Shown piece by piece: positions 1 through 11,779 of a stretch of DNA of 64,000 nucleotides; position 1 is the first letter of the stretch; each line of letters begins with the position of its first letter. The position numbers and the translations under genes were made by a program. A model generated the notes under the pieces. It saw only the letters and a program-made list of their open reading frames with translations. It did not search any database and had not been told where the DNA came from. The stretch is from Aurifilum marmelostoma (lineage: Eukaryota > Ascomycota > Sordariomycetes > Diaporthales > Cryphonectriaceae), in assembly GCA_027559495.1 (NCBI GenBank), contig JAMXSV010000006.1:186001-250000 (forward strand). Direction: 5' to 3'.

Positions 1-467
1 CCCCTCGAAGTTGGTCGACCAGATGATCAGAGTAGTGGTAGAGGAGGTGGTGATGGTGGTGGTGGTGGTGGTGAGATGGAAACGGCCTTGGTGCAATTGG
101 CAGCTCATGGGAACGAAATTTCGTCTTACATAACACGCCGAGACTCACTAAAATTTTGGAGGCAGGCACTGAGACCCCACCGACTCCAACCAACCCTGCA
201 GTTCTGAACTTTTTTTTTTCCTCCCCTACCTCTGAAGAAGGGTCCCCCTCCCATTTCCTCTTTTGCTTCTTGATGAATTTCCTGCACCACTAGGCCTTCT
301 CCCAAGGTGTTGTTACTCCTTCAATTTATTCTTTGGTAGCACACACTCGGTCTCGAGAGGCTCGGACAGGCTGTCCACCGGCTTTTTTTTCTTTTCTTTT
401 TTAATATTTTCATCAAGGTCAACTCACGAAGGCCGACTGCTGCAAGTCTCTGCCAATTCCGACTACA
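1..467. other. Upstream region of NOG2, no gene seen
   Basis: This stretch has a GGT/GGTGAT-rich repeat near 40-75, a T-run near 210-219, and pyrimidine-rich sequence from about 220 to the NOG2 start codon. It most likely holds the promoter and 5' leader of the plus-strand gene that follows. I see no open frame with a family resemblance and no tRNA-like fold. Confidence 0.5.
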
Positions 468-2758
468 ATGGGTGGCTTCAAGAAGGAGGCAAATCGTCGG
501 GTTCGCGATGGCACCGACAAGGGCGGCAGCAATTTGAAGGTCAAAGGGTATGCTTGTCTCTGCATCTTCTTCCCCTCGAGGACATTTAGAATTCAATGCT
601 GACAGCTGGGGCCTCCAGAGAAAACTTCTACCGCACCGCCAAAAAGGTCAAGCAGCTCAACATCCTAAAAGAAGGCAAACCCCAGCGCAACGCCGAAGGC
701 AAGATTGTCAAGGCCGCCTCGTACCAGAGCCGCGATGTCCCCAGCGCCCGCGTCGAGCCCAACCGCAAGTGGTTCTCCAACAGCCGTGTCATTAGCCAGG
801 AGTCGCTCAGCGCATTCCGCGATGCCATCGCCCAGAAGGAGAAGGACCCCTACACCGTCCTGCTCAAGAGCAACAAGCTGCCCCTGTCCCTGATCCGCGA
901 CGGCCAGGACAACAGGGTCAACGGGCTCAAGCAGCACCAGGCCAAGATGACGGTCGAGACGTCGCCGTTCTCCGAGGTCTTCGGGCCCAAGTCCTCGAGG
1001 AAGCGGGTCAAGCTGAGCGTGAGCAATATCGACGAGCTGGCAGACGATTCGGTCAAGAGCTTGGAGACGTACCAGGAGAAGCTGGAGGAGGCGAGGCTGC
1101 TGAGCGGAGAGCTTGGTGCCGAGCAGGCTGCGGCTGGCGACATGCGCCCCGCAGATGAGGGCGTCATCACGACGGCCGTCGAGCCCATCTTCTCAAAGGG
1201 CCAGTCCAAACGCATCTGGAACGAGCTCTGTACGTGTCCACATTATTGGGCTTTGTATGCACACAGACCGTGCTAACCTACTTGCTACAGACAAGGTTAT
1301 CGACTCGTCAGATGTCATCTTACATGTCCTCGATGCTCGAGATCCCCTTGGCACACGCTGTCGGTCCGTGGAGAAGTACCTGAAGGAGGAGGCGCCGCAC
1401 AAGCACCTCGTCTTCATCCTGAACAAGTGCGACTTGGTCCCCGCCAAGGTTGCCGTAAGTTTTCCCCGACATGACTTGCACTTTTTTTTCTTTTTTTCTC
1501 TCCCAACCCCCCAAGTTCTAGTCAGGAAATTTTCCGGCGTCTCGGCGTCTGATGGAATCTGTCTGTTATAACTTGGGGAGAGTGACTTTCATCTCCCAGA
1601 ATCCCTCGGTTTCGGCCAGGGAGGACAGATGGTCTCCGTTTTGGCTGAACGTCGCGGGAGTGAATTTGTCTCCATTTGAGTTGAAGTCTGCCTTGTTCAC
1701 CTGAACACATTCCCGTGGATTTCTTAGTAAAGAGGACATACATATCCCGAGCGAGCCCAGTGGCTCCCTGATTTTTGCATCTCGTCTGTCTAGCTCTACA
1801 GTGCCCAAGGCTAACGACTGCTAGGCTCAATGGGTGAAATACCTGCAAAAGGACTACCCCACGGCGGCATTTCGCGCCTCCATCAACAACCCGTTTGGCA
1901 AGGGATCCCTCATCAACCTGCTCCGGCAGTTCTCCAAGCTCCATGCCGACAGGAAACAGGTGTCCGTGGGCTTGATCGGGTACCCTAACACCGGAAAGTC
2001 GTCAATCATCAACACGCTTCGGGGCAAGAAGGTTGCGACGACAGCTCCGATCCCGGGAGAGACAAAGGTGTGGCAGTACGTGACGCTGATGAAGAGGATA
2101 TACCTGATCGACTGCCCCGGCATTGTTCCACAGAACCACCACGACGCACCCAAAGAGCTGCTGCTGCGCGGCGTGGTGCGCGTCGAGAACGTCGAGCACC
2201 CGGAGCAGTACATACCTGCGGTGCTGAACCGGGTGAAGAAGCATCACATGGCCCGGACATACAACATTGGTGACTGGAATGACGACCACATTCTGTTCCT
2301 GGAGATGCTTGCCAGAAAGGGAGGGCGGCTGCTGAAGGGTGGCGAGCCTGACGTCGACGGCGTTGCCAAGATGGTCTTGAATGATTTCATGCGCGGAAAG
2401 ATACCCTGGTTCATACCACCACCTGTGGAGAAGGACAGCGCCGAGGGCGAAGACGGTGCTGCTGCTGAGGCTCCCAAGAAGAGAAAGAGGGCAGATGAGG
2501 ACGTGACAGCAGCGGAGGAAGAGCAGGATGAGGAGGACGGCGGGGGAAGAGGAGGAGGACAGTTCAGAAGAAGCTGTCGCAGCTGGGGTAGACGAGACGT
2601 TCGAGGGCTTTGGGAGCGACAGCGCACCGGAGATATCCGACGACTCTGACTCGGAAGCCGAAGATGATGATACAGAAGAAGCTGGAGGGGCTCCTGTGGC
2701 AGAGGAAAAGGAGGAGGCACCACCTACGAGGCGTTCCAAACGGTTGAGGAAAGCATAG
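468..2758 (+). CDS. NOG2: Nucleolar GTP-binding protein 2 (60S ribosome assembly GTPase)
   Basis: NOG2/NUG2 is a circularly permuted GTPase that acts on pre-60S particles in the nucleolus and nucleoplasm before nuclear export. Exons by splice consensus and family alignment: 468-547, 619-1229, 1291-1454, 1825-2758. The start ATG gives the MGGFKKEANR beginning expected of the family. Permuted motifs are in order: G4 NKCD near residue 275, G1 GYPNTGKSS near 337, G3 DCPG near 381, followed by a charged acidic/basic tail. The third intron is 370 bases, far longer than the others, but has a good branch site (GCTAAC) before its TAG acceptor. A one-base excess in the G5 run 2542-2546 breaks the acidic tail. 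As written the frame stops at 2649; removing one G carries it to 2758 (about 595 residues) with a tail ending in RSKRLRKA. Family assignment is secure; the exact C-terminus is not. Confidence 0.93.
2542..2546. other. Frame break in NOG2 at a G5 run
   Basis: The reading frame of the conserved GTPase body shifts by +1 here. Upstream frame: acidic EEQDEEDGG. Downstream acidic frame: EEEEDSSEEAVAAGVDETF. Without a correction the protein ends in an arginine-rich stretch that does not look like a NOG2 tail. One extra G is the simplest explanation. Confidence 0.75.
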
Positions 2759-3348
2759 ATGGGGGTGAAATGAAGCTTACATGCCACGGGATTGTGGCAT
2801 CCCACCTGTGTCTCCCCAAGTCACAACGGATATCTCGCGTGCTTTCATCGTTGCCCTTCTGCTGATCATGTCTGACTGTGTAACCCTTTCTTTCCGCATC
2901 CCAATGTGCTGTCTCACACACACACACCGTACAATCTACTGTATACAGAAGGAGGGTGTGACTGTGCCAACGCACGGAGCAATGTCCGAACACTGACTGT
3001 TCTGCCCCTCCCAGACGCGATTCCGATTGAGCCGAGACGGGTGTGTGTGTGTGTGGGTCTGGTGATAAGGACGTATGTATGCCCGTGCCTGACCGGTGTG
3101 CGTGTCTTCCGCCCATTCGGACCCGGGATGTAACCTCACAGTGCACTTGCATACCCACACCAGCCATTGTACGGCGGGCCCGCCACTGGGCATGGGTCAG
3201 CAGCCAGTTACTGTCGCCAGCCCTGCACTTCGCGGTCAGACAATATGGATACAAGTACTTACAGTATACAAAAAAACGTGGGGAACAGGAGGAAGAAAGA
3301 TGAGGCGGGAGGGTACCCAGCAAGGAGGCACACGCATACATACCATAG

Positions 3349-3404
<56 letters not shown>

Positions 3405-4616
3405 AGGTTCAAATCACACAGTGCAGGAGGAAAGGGGAGAGAGACAATGTCTTTGATGTGTGACTCGGATGATTTGATGTGACAGGTGCCACTTGTCACG
3501 GCTGACTGTCTCGGGTGGCCCGCCTCTGAGAGGAGAGGGGAGGGGGATGGGAGTTTAGTTTTCGTCCCATCTCACCCACACACATCACAAGTCTTGTTGT
3601 TCTGTTTTGTCTATCTTGTCTCAGGCCGATATGCCTGGTACTTTATCTTGTTCGTCATGGAAAGAGGGGGGGGCGGGGGACCACAGTTTATGTCCTATCG
3701 CTGACCCTGCTAGCACAAACTGAATCGATGGCATCTCGAGACAAGCCGCCAAGGAGGCTCACCAAGAGGCGATAGCGAGCACTGCAATAGTACTAGCCCG
3801 TGTCTGCTACGTAACTGGCCACCCTTTTTTTTTTTTTACCTTTTTTCTTTGTATCTTTTGTTGCTTCTTCATATCTCCAAGTCAATGTCTCATGTGAGAC
3901 CACGCTCGACGATAACCACGGAGCTTGAACTGTTGATAAGAGTGCATAATTGTAGCCGGGACTGGAGGACACAATTGTGTGTGTGGGATTCGCTGTGGTG
4001 CACTGACGAGGGTGGCCTCCTCCCCCTGTGGAAGGGCCACTTTACTCACCCTGTACTGTCCCCAGCGGTCAAGTGAGCAACCGACCAGGGGTGGGTAGGG
4101 GCCAAGGGGCCTGGAGGGTTCCAGTGGCTATAGGCGGGCTGTATACTGTCCGCCAGTACATGCCACAAGTACCTGTAGTAAAAGGTTGACCCCCGCACTC
4201 TTGCCCTTTACAGCCCCTTGGTAGTGGCTTGGCTTGCTTGGTAACGGGTACGTGCTGTGCTGGGGGGGGAAGCGGCAGGAGGCAGGTCATGGCCTGCTCT
4301 ATGGCGACTGGGATCTTCACCCACCTCACTTTCCCATATCAAGCTACCCCCAACGGCCTCCCTCTCCGAGTCTCTCGTCTTCTCTCTTCTTCTTCTTCTC
4401 CTCTCCCTTCTGTCTGCCTCTATTCTTACGTCTACTACTCTATCTGTTTTGCCTCTCCTCAAGAATAGCCCCCAATTGCACCGCAACCACCACCGCCGCC
4501 GCCGCCGTCACACACACACACACACACACACACAGCCCATCTACCCGCAAACACCACACGCCGTTGCCGTGTCCAGCTCTCGCCTCTGCTGCTGTTGCTG
4601 GCCCAACCTGACTTCG
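2759..4616. other. Intergenic region between NOG2 and the Ca2+/H+ exchanger
   Basis: About 1.9 kb without a supported gene. It contains a long CA microsatellite (about 3352-3402), several shorter CA and GT tracts, T-runs near 3823-3845, a CTT/TCT-rich leader near 4380-4450, and a second CA tract near 4509-4534, just upstream of the exchanger start. The last 250 bases are a typical fungal pyrimidine-rich 5' leader. Confidence 0.5.
3352..3402. repeat. (CA)n microsatellite
   Basis: An essentially uninterrupted CA dinucleotide tract of about 50 bases lies in intergenic DNA. It produces the histidine/threonine and valine/cysteine repeat peptides seen in spurious frames here. Confidence 0.95.
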
Positions 4617-7600
4617 ATGAAGGAAACTTCACCCGACGGACCGTATATAGATCGCCTTCGTTCTTGGGCAAGCTCCAAAGTTCATGGCGGCAACCGTAGC
4701 ACGGCGAGACGACCTGGCCACCCTGACCCTTCTCTGCTCCCCGTAAGCAACGACCGAACCATCTCGCACTCGTCCTCGCAGGCCTCCACCACCCTCGCCC
4801 GGACCGCGACCACCTCCTCCACCAGTAACGATGGCCGTCCCATCCCCCACCCGTCCCTGGGCGCCCACGGCGTGCTGCCCGCTGGCGGACATGAGGAGGG
4901 CATCGGACCTGGAAGCGGCAGCAGCCTCCATCAGAGCCCAGGACCGCATAACGGTCCTGAGGGAAGCCCGCAGCCCTCTCCATCTCCGCAAGCTTCGAGG
5001 AAGGGGTCTCAGCTAGGGGTGGATGCCGCCCCCGAGACCACCACTACCACCTCCACCTCCACCACCGAGAAGACCCAGGAAGGCGAAGAAGAAGAAGAAG
5101 AAGAAGCCGCCCAGGGCGAGGATGGACAGTCCGAGAAGGCAAAGATGCCCGGCCTGGCCAGGAGGTTCCTCGCCACCTGCAGGAAGATCCTCTTCCACAG
5201 CTGGCTCAACGTACTGCTCGTCTTCGTACCCGTCGGCATCGCCGTCCAGTTCGTCCCCAACGTGAGCCCGGCTGTGATCTTTGCCATGAATGCCATCGCC
5301 ATCATCCCGCTCGCCGGCCTCTTGAGCCACGCGACCGAGACAGTGGCGCATAGGATGGGCGACGCTATTGGCGCCCTGCTGAACATCACCTTCGGCAATG
5401 CTGTGGAACTTATCATCTTGTACGTTGCGAGCACACGGTCTTGCTGCCCACACCGGGGCAGCCGGGCTCGGGTCAAGCCTATATGTGGGACCAGGAGGCT
5501 ACCCTGGCCTGCCTGACCGCTGGCTGGCCCTTTTATATCTGTCTTCTTGTTTTCAAAGTTCCCAACCCGTATAGACCACCGTTGCTGACAAGACCAATAG
5601 CATGTATGTCTTGTGCCTTGCTAGAGTGAACCATGACAAGAACGACAGAGAGAAAAGCCCTCGGGTCATCCTCAGATCAATCGCGTCCCGGGCTCCTAGA
5701 ACCAACCCCCTGATGAGTGCCCGTCTGCTCTCCCCGCAGCGCTGCGAGCACATCAGTGCCTCACCGTGAAAACACTCACACACACACACATCTTTTTTTG
5801 CTCACTAACACCTCTTCTTACAACGCTACAGTATTGCGCTTGTCAAGGTATGGTAGCCTTTTTTTTTTTTTTTTTTTTTTGACATTCCATAGCGCTTACA
5901 ACATAAACTAACAAGAATCTATAGAATGAAATTGCCATTGTCCAAGCATCCCTCTTGGGATCTATCCTGGCCAACCTGCTGCTGATCCTCGGCATGTGCT
6001 TCCTCCTCGGAGGTCTTCGCTTCCGCGAGCAGGTAAGGAAAACGTCTCTTGCTCAGGAGCCCAAGTGTGATGACGGGAAATGCTGACGGTGTCGGTAGAT
6101 CTACAACAGCACGGTCACCCAGATGAGCGCTTGTCTTTTAAGTCTGAGTGTTATCAGTCTTGTTTTGCCGGTATGTCTCCCGATACCCGCTACTACTACA
6201 TATTCTCATGCGCTGGACCCATGCTGACAGCGCCTGCAGACGGCGTTCCACGCCTCGTTCAATGACACCACGTTGGCAGACGCACAGTCTCTCAAGATTA
6301 GCCGCGGAACCAGTATTGTACGTCCCTTTCGGGCTCTGTCCCTTTCGGATCCTTAGATGAGCCGTGCTCGTCCTGACAAGCTCAACAGGTTCTTCTCTTG
6401 GTCTACGTGATCTACCTTGTCTTCCAGCTCAAGTCACATGCGTACATGTACGAATCCACGCCGCAGGAGGTCATCGACGCAGAGGCGACCCCCGGCCCGG
6501 CCGTAGCATGGTTCGACTCGTCGAGCAGCGATGACAGCTCCTCGTCGTCTTCGGACTCGGACTCGTCGGGCCGCTCCAGAGAGACCATGTCCAAGAGGAT
6601 GAAGCGCATGGTCCGCCATCCTCGCCGCCGCAAGTCGAGCATGGCATCCGTGGACACCATGGACACAGGCCCACTCCGCAGCAGACTCTCTCCTGGGTCC
6701 GACGCGAGCCCCATGACCGAGGACGGCCCGCCGGCCGAGCAGCCTCCACGTGGTCTGGCGCTCACTGCTGTGCGGACCAACTCGTATGATGACGCCGAGT
6801 CTTCGACCGATGACGATCGGCACAGGCGGCGGAGAAGAAAATACAAGCGGTCCTACAAGCGCTACAAGAAGCAGCTGAAGAAGCTGCACTCGCACTCCCA
6901 CGGCGCGAACAGCCCCACCGAGGAGACCATCGCCGAGGTTCCGGAGACTGCCGAGAAGAAGCCTTTCAACGCCGGCGAACCGCGCCGTGTGGACTTTGCC
7001 GTCAGCTCAGGGCAGGACCACGTGGCGAGAGCGTCCGGCGAGGGCCTCATAGCCAAGAGGCCCTTTGACGCGCTCTTGGCGCTGAAGCCGGTGGCCAGGA
7101 ACCTGACCCCGACGGTCTTTGCCCAGCCGCCCAACACGACCGTGATGCCGGCTGTGCCGACGGGTCCGGTGCCTCGCGTGCGCTACGGTATCCGACGCAC
7201 CAACTCGCTGCCTGGCCGCCTGAACGAGCAGCAGATCCGCGCACCAGGGGCGATGCTGCCGTCTCAGATCTCCGCGCAGGCCATCGCGACAGCCACGGGC
7301 ACGGCGAAGGCGGAGGATCCGTTTGCAGACGACCTCTCGCGGGTCAGCGCGGTCCTGCTGCTCCTGGTCAGCACGGGGCTGGTGGCAGTCTGTGCCGAGT
7401 TCATGGTGGACTCGATCAACGGGCTGGTGGCGACCAGCTCCATCAGCGAGCTGTTCATCGGGCTGATCATCCTGCCGATCGTGGGCAACGCGGCCGAGCA
7501 CGTGACGGCCATCACGGTGGCCATGAAGAACAAGATGGACCTGGCGATCGGGGTGGCGGTGGGCAGCTCGATCCAGATCGCGCTGTTCATGACGCCGCTG

Positions 7601-7819
7601 GTGGTCATCATCGGCTGGTGCATGGGCCGGGAGATGACGCTGTTCTTCACGCTGTTCGAGACGGTGTGCCTGTTCGTGTCGACCTTTATCACCAACTTTC
7701 TCGTCCTCGACGGCCGCAGCAACTACCTGGAGGGGGCGCTCCTGTGTGCCACGTATGTGATCATCGGGCTGGTCGCCTTCTTCTACCCCAGTGAGGCGCA
7801 GACAAGCGTCTGGGGCTAA
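4617..7819 (+). CDS. Vacuolar Ca2+/H+ exchanger (CAX family) with long acidic loop
   Basis: This protein is expected to move Ca2+ into vacuoles in exchange for protons (Vcx1-type). Exons: 4617-5419, 5832-5847, 5925-6032, 6099-6170, 6240-6317, 6389-7819; 835 residues, all phases agree. The N-terminal ~180 residues are low-complexity, Ser/Thr/Pro-rich. The first exchanger repeat follows, with the c-1 signature GNAVE near residue 260; the second repeat carries GNAAEH near residue 725. Between them is an insertion of more than 250 residues, rich in Ser/Asp and Arg/Lys, with an HSHSHG patch. Yeast Vcx1 is about 410 residues, so this is the long fungal form with a probable cytosolic regulatory loop. 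Exon 2 is only 16 bases but encodes the conserved core of ELIIFIALVKNE. Start chosen as the ATG after the pyrimidine leader; upstream in-frame codons are microsatellite-derived. Confidence 0.93.
5832..5847 (+). other. 16-base microexon of the Ca2+/H+ exchanger
   Basis: It is flanked by CTACAG on the left and GTATGG on the right. With the two bases ending exon 1 it encodes F-I-A-L-V-K, the conserved bridge between the GNAVE helix and the next membrane segment. Skipping it would delete this bridge and shift the frame. The flanking introns are 412 and 77 bases, the second holding a T22 run (5859-5880). Confidence 0.85.
5859..5880. repeat. T22 mononucleotide run in an exchanger intron
   Basis: A run of 22 T lies in the intron after the microexon. 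It serves as an extreme polypyrimidine tract but sits about 45 bases from the acceptor. Confidence 0.9.
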
Positions 7820-8727
7820 GCCCAGTGGCTATTGATGTGGCTGGCGACAGGGAAGGGGCTGAAGATTGCACAAGATTTATGATGTGAGATTGTGATGAAG
7901 ATGGCAAGGTGCGCGATCACTAAGCCTCCCTCTCTTGTGTGAAGGGAGAAGATCGGCCATGATGTCAAGGGCGGGATCTGGAGCATGTCGCCTGAGGGAT
8001 GATGAGCAAGGTTCAGGAACGATATGAGGAGTTGTTTCTTTTTTCGATGCACGCGAACCACAGATTGTATCCTCCCCTACATTTATGTTTTTTTTTTTTC
8101 TTTTCTTTCTTCTTCTTGTTCCAAGAAACTCGACAGATGCCCAACTCATCTGGAATGGGGAAATGATGGGCAGATTGTATGTAAACGGAGCAGGTCAGGG
8201 CCTCCACAGATTGTCAGGATGCAGAGATGGGCTGAGGACATTTTAACAAATCACTGACCGGAGTCACTCGCTAACTTGGGACCTTGGATGTGCTGTGTAC
8301 TTTGTGTGATGTTTTGCAGTGATGACTATATTGTAGAATTTCATCTGGGGGGGGGGGGGGTGATGTTGTCCTTTGACGCCCCGTGGGAAACAATGCTGCC
8401 GGCTTTCCACGCTTCAAGGCTTCTCAGAAGTAACTATAAATAATCAGTCCAATCTCGATCAAACAAGTCAGTCATTCCGATCCGCGGATGACGACGGCTC
8501 GCAGTGTGACGACCAGCTGGCGGCGTGACTGGTGGTGTGTCGTATTGGCGTGTCTGACGATGCCTTGGCGGCCACTAGGAGCACAGCCCCTCTCGCATAC
8601 AGTACTACTTCCCTCTCCAACACTGACACTGCTCGCCTTAATACCTTTGAATCTCTCACCATCAGCTTGGAGAAAACCCACAACACTCGACTTGAAACAC
8701 ACAACAGAACATCATTTCTCATCCAGA
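7820..8727. other. Intergenic region between the exchanger and the SPRY gene
   Basis: It contains the exchanger 3' end, a T-run (about 8089-8099), a G14 run (8347-8360) and, in its last 250 bases, a CT-rich leader for the SPRY gene. No gene seen. Confidence 0.5.
8347..8360. repeat. G14 mononucleotide run
   Basis: Fourteen consecutive G on the plus strand in intergenic DNA. It is one of several unusually long G/C runs in this window. Confidence 0.9.
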
Positions 8728-8960
8728 ATGGGTCTTTTCAAGTCCAACAATCCCTTCCGCCACTCGGCGTCACACACAGACGATGACGACGTAGGCCCCC
8801 CTCCAGGACCACCACCACCCTCTCACCAGTCTACTGCACAAGAACCAGGCGACTATAATCCTCCGTCTGGACCTCCTCCAGGCTATCATCAACAGCAGCA
8901 ACAACAACAACAACAACGAGACGACTACACCTCTGTACCTCCGCCCCCAGGCCCTCCACC

Positions 8961-8996
<36 letters not shown>

Positions 8997-9886
8997 CCAG
9001 CACGACTGGCAGTCTGTGCCCCTCCCCGAGGACGACACCACCAGCTACCCCCCACCCCCGCCCTGTTCGGCGGCCACGACCGCAGCTGGGCCAACAACGC
9101 GACCGAGGCCCAGGCAGAGGAGGGCGAGAAGTGGTGCCGCCGATACGCGCTCCTCCCGCCCACACCGGACCCCTCCCGACACCCGGCCCTGTCCTCCGCC
9201 GCCGCCGCCCCCAGGCTGGTCAGGCCCGCGGCGGGCACCTTTAGCGGGACCATCACGCCGGGCTGTGCCGTCAGGACGGACAGGCGCTGCGGCGACAGCT
9301 GCATCACGGCGCAGCCGCCCGTGTACTTGGCGCGGCGCGACGACCCGCGGGTGGCGGCGGCGGGGGCGGGCGGGGCGAGGACGGTGTACTTTGAGGTGGT
9401 GGTGCGGCGGGACCTGGGCCCGGACGCGGGGCTGGGGCTGGGGTTTGTGGCGCTGCCGTACCCCCGTTCCGGATGCCGGGCTGGCACCGGGGCTCGCTCG
9501 GGGTGCATAGTGATGATGGGCACCGGTACGTGAATGATCTCTGGGGCGGGGACGACTTTGTGCGGCCGTTTGGGGGGAGAGGGGTCGTGGGGCTGGGGAT
9601 GCGGTTTACCTCTTCTTCTTCTTCTTCTGCTGCTGGTGCTGCTGCTGCTGCTGGAGGAGGAGGAGGGCCCAGCGGGAACGGGATCGAGGTGGAGTGCTTC
9701 ATGACGAGGAACGGGAGGGAGGAGGGGCGGTGGGATGTGAACGGGCCCCGGGACGCGCAGAGGGACCGGGCGCCGGTGGGGGTGCAGGGGTTTCATGATC
9801 TTGTGGTTGCGGTGGGGGTGTTTGGGGAGGTGGACTTGGAGGTTGTCTTGGACCGGGGGAGGTGGATGTATAAGGGTGTGGAGTGA
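8728..9886 (+). CDS. SPRY-domain protein, proline/glutamine-rich N-terminus; two frame breaks
   Basis: An intronless gene starting MGLFKSNNPFRHSASHTDDD. Residues ~20-110 are Pro-rich with two poly-Gln tracts (CAG repeat near 8960-8997). The C-terminal half reads as a SPRY/B30.2 fold of the Ssh4/Ear1 type: a strand set around VYFEVVV and LGFVALPYP, then the hallmark GWHRGSLGVHSDDGHRY and a strand ending near ECFMTRNGR. Ssh4/Ear1 proteins are adaptors for Rsp5-dependent trafficking, but this one shows no membrane segment, so that role is not inferred. As written the frame breaks twice, each time by one missing base at a C-run (9048-9059 and 9461-9465). With both corrected the product is about 386 residues and ends at the TGA at 9884-9886. 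Either consensus errors or a recent pseudogene would explain this; the intact codon pattern in all three segments favours error. Confidence 0.72.
9048..9059. other. Frame break 1 in the SPRY gene (C-runs)
   Basis: The Pro-rich frame ends in TSYPPPP and the continuation (ALFGGHDRSWANN, with good codon bias) is one frame back. One C missing from the C6 or C5 run restores it. Confidence 0.7.
9461..9465. other. Frame break 2 in the SPRY gene (C5 run)
   Basis: The domain reads LGFVALPYP, then must change frame to continue FRMPGWHRGSLGVHSDDG. A single missing C in this run restores the SPRY core. Confidence 0.75.
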
Positions 9887-10150
9887 GATGGGGGTGAGAT
9901 GGGGGTGAAGAGGATGGATGTGATGGTGTGTATGATGTATCTGTATCTGTATCTGTATCTATATCTATATAAATAGAGAGATATATATATAAATTCTTCT
10001 CCTTGTCTCTCTCATTTGTCGTTTCCAATCTCGGCTCTATCGTGTGTTTATAGTACCACTATGTTGTAATCTATACACGCAAGCATATGCATATATGCAT
10101 ACCAGAGAGGCTCTAAATATCCCCCGCCTGCTCGCTGTCCTCTTCCCGCC

Positions 10151-11746
10151 CTACAAGATCCCCCCACCCTCCTCCACCGTCTCAGAAGAAGAAGAAGAAG
10201 AAGAAGAAGGCGGCGGCGTCGTCTCCACCCCCGCAGCCCTCTTGGGCACCCGGACACAAAGCAAAAGCCCCAGGACGAGCGCGACCAGGACCGCCAGCCC
10301 GAAATAAGGCAGGCCCACCCACGCGCCGCCCAGCCGCATGCCGAGCGAGAAGAGCCCTGCCAGCATGGGCTGCGCGTACACGCCGCCCAGGATCTGCACC
10401 ATGCCGACGACGCCGAAGACGCGGGAGCGGTGGGCGGGGGCGACGTAGAAGCTCATGAGGCTCTTGGCGAGGCTGGCGTAGGCCATGCCCAGGGCGAGGA
10501 GGGCGAGGCCGGCGACGAAGAGGGCCAGGGTCGGGGCGGCGCCCATGGCGAGGGCGGCGAGGACGGTGATGGCGGCGCCGAGGCGGGCGAGGGCGGCGTC
10601 GCGGTGCTGCTCGTCTGGGGGGCGGGGGAGGAGGGGGAGGAAGCAGGACGAGGAGGGAGGGGTGCTGCGGGTGGGGTGGCTGCGCACGAGGAGGCGGCAG
10701 AGCCAGGGGGAGGAGGAGGAGGGACTGGGCCATGGAGGCGAGGCCGAAGGCGGTCTGGACGTAGCCGCCCTGGAAGAGGCGGAGGCCGAAGCGCTTGGAG
10801 ATGAAGAGGGCCATGAAGGAGGTGGTGGAGGAGAGGACGGGGAGGTCGGCGGCGCAGGTGAGGAGGAGGAGGAGCAGGGAGGGGGGGGGGGGAGGCGAGG
10901 ATGGAGAGGGAGGTGCGGATGCGGTGGCGGAGGGAGGGGGGGGGGGGATCCTGGGTGTTTTTGCACCGAGGGGGGAGGAGGAGGAGGAGGAGGAGGAGGT
11001 GTAGGTTGTTGTGGAGGGCGGGTGTTTTGCGTCTGGGACACAGAAGATGAGGAGGGAGGAGGCGCCGATCAGGGCTATACCCGTAATATAAGGAGGCCAG
11101 GGCCCGAGTCTGGACATCATGAAGGAGGACAGGGTCGGGGCCACGAGGTTGCCGCAGACGGTGACCACGTTTTGTCTCAAGAACACGACGGCCCTGGGGT
11201 GTGAAAGTCAGTTCCAAGCACTGCCAACAGGTGAGGAGGAGGAAGTGCATATCAAGGAAAACCTCCTTCATCACACCGGGGGAACTTACCTCTCCTCCTC
11301 GGTCGAGGCATCAGCGAGCAGGGCCAACAGCATGGCCACGGCGACGGGATTGCCGCCGCCGATGAAGGAACCCAGCGACTCGAGCCAGACCAGGCGGAGC
11401 GGGATGGCGCCGTCCAGGGCGAGAACGATCAAGGTCCACAGGCTGCCCAGCGTGATCCCCGCGAGGGAGAGGGAGAGGATGAACTTCCGGCCAAGCCTGG
11501 CCAGCATCCCATGCCACGGCCGAGGTCAGTTATTTGTGTGAAGAACCTTTTTATATACTGCAGAGGGCCGTGGGGGGGGGGCCTCTCACCTGTCAGCTGC
11601 TGAGCTCCACGGGTACGCGTTCAGGAACCCCGTGGCGGCCGTCAGGGCGCTCGTCACGGCAATGATCTGGACCAGCTTGCTCTGGATGGGCTCGAGCTTG
11701 CACTGGGCCTCGTCGATGGGGGCGCCGCCGCCGCCGCCGCCAGCAC

Positions 11747-11779
<33 letters not shown>

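Noticed and set aside
5700..5765. C/D-box snoRNA in the long exchanger intron
   Set aside because: A CTGATGA-like box is present near 5709, but no D box with a closing stem could be found at a sensible distance.
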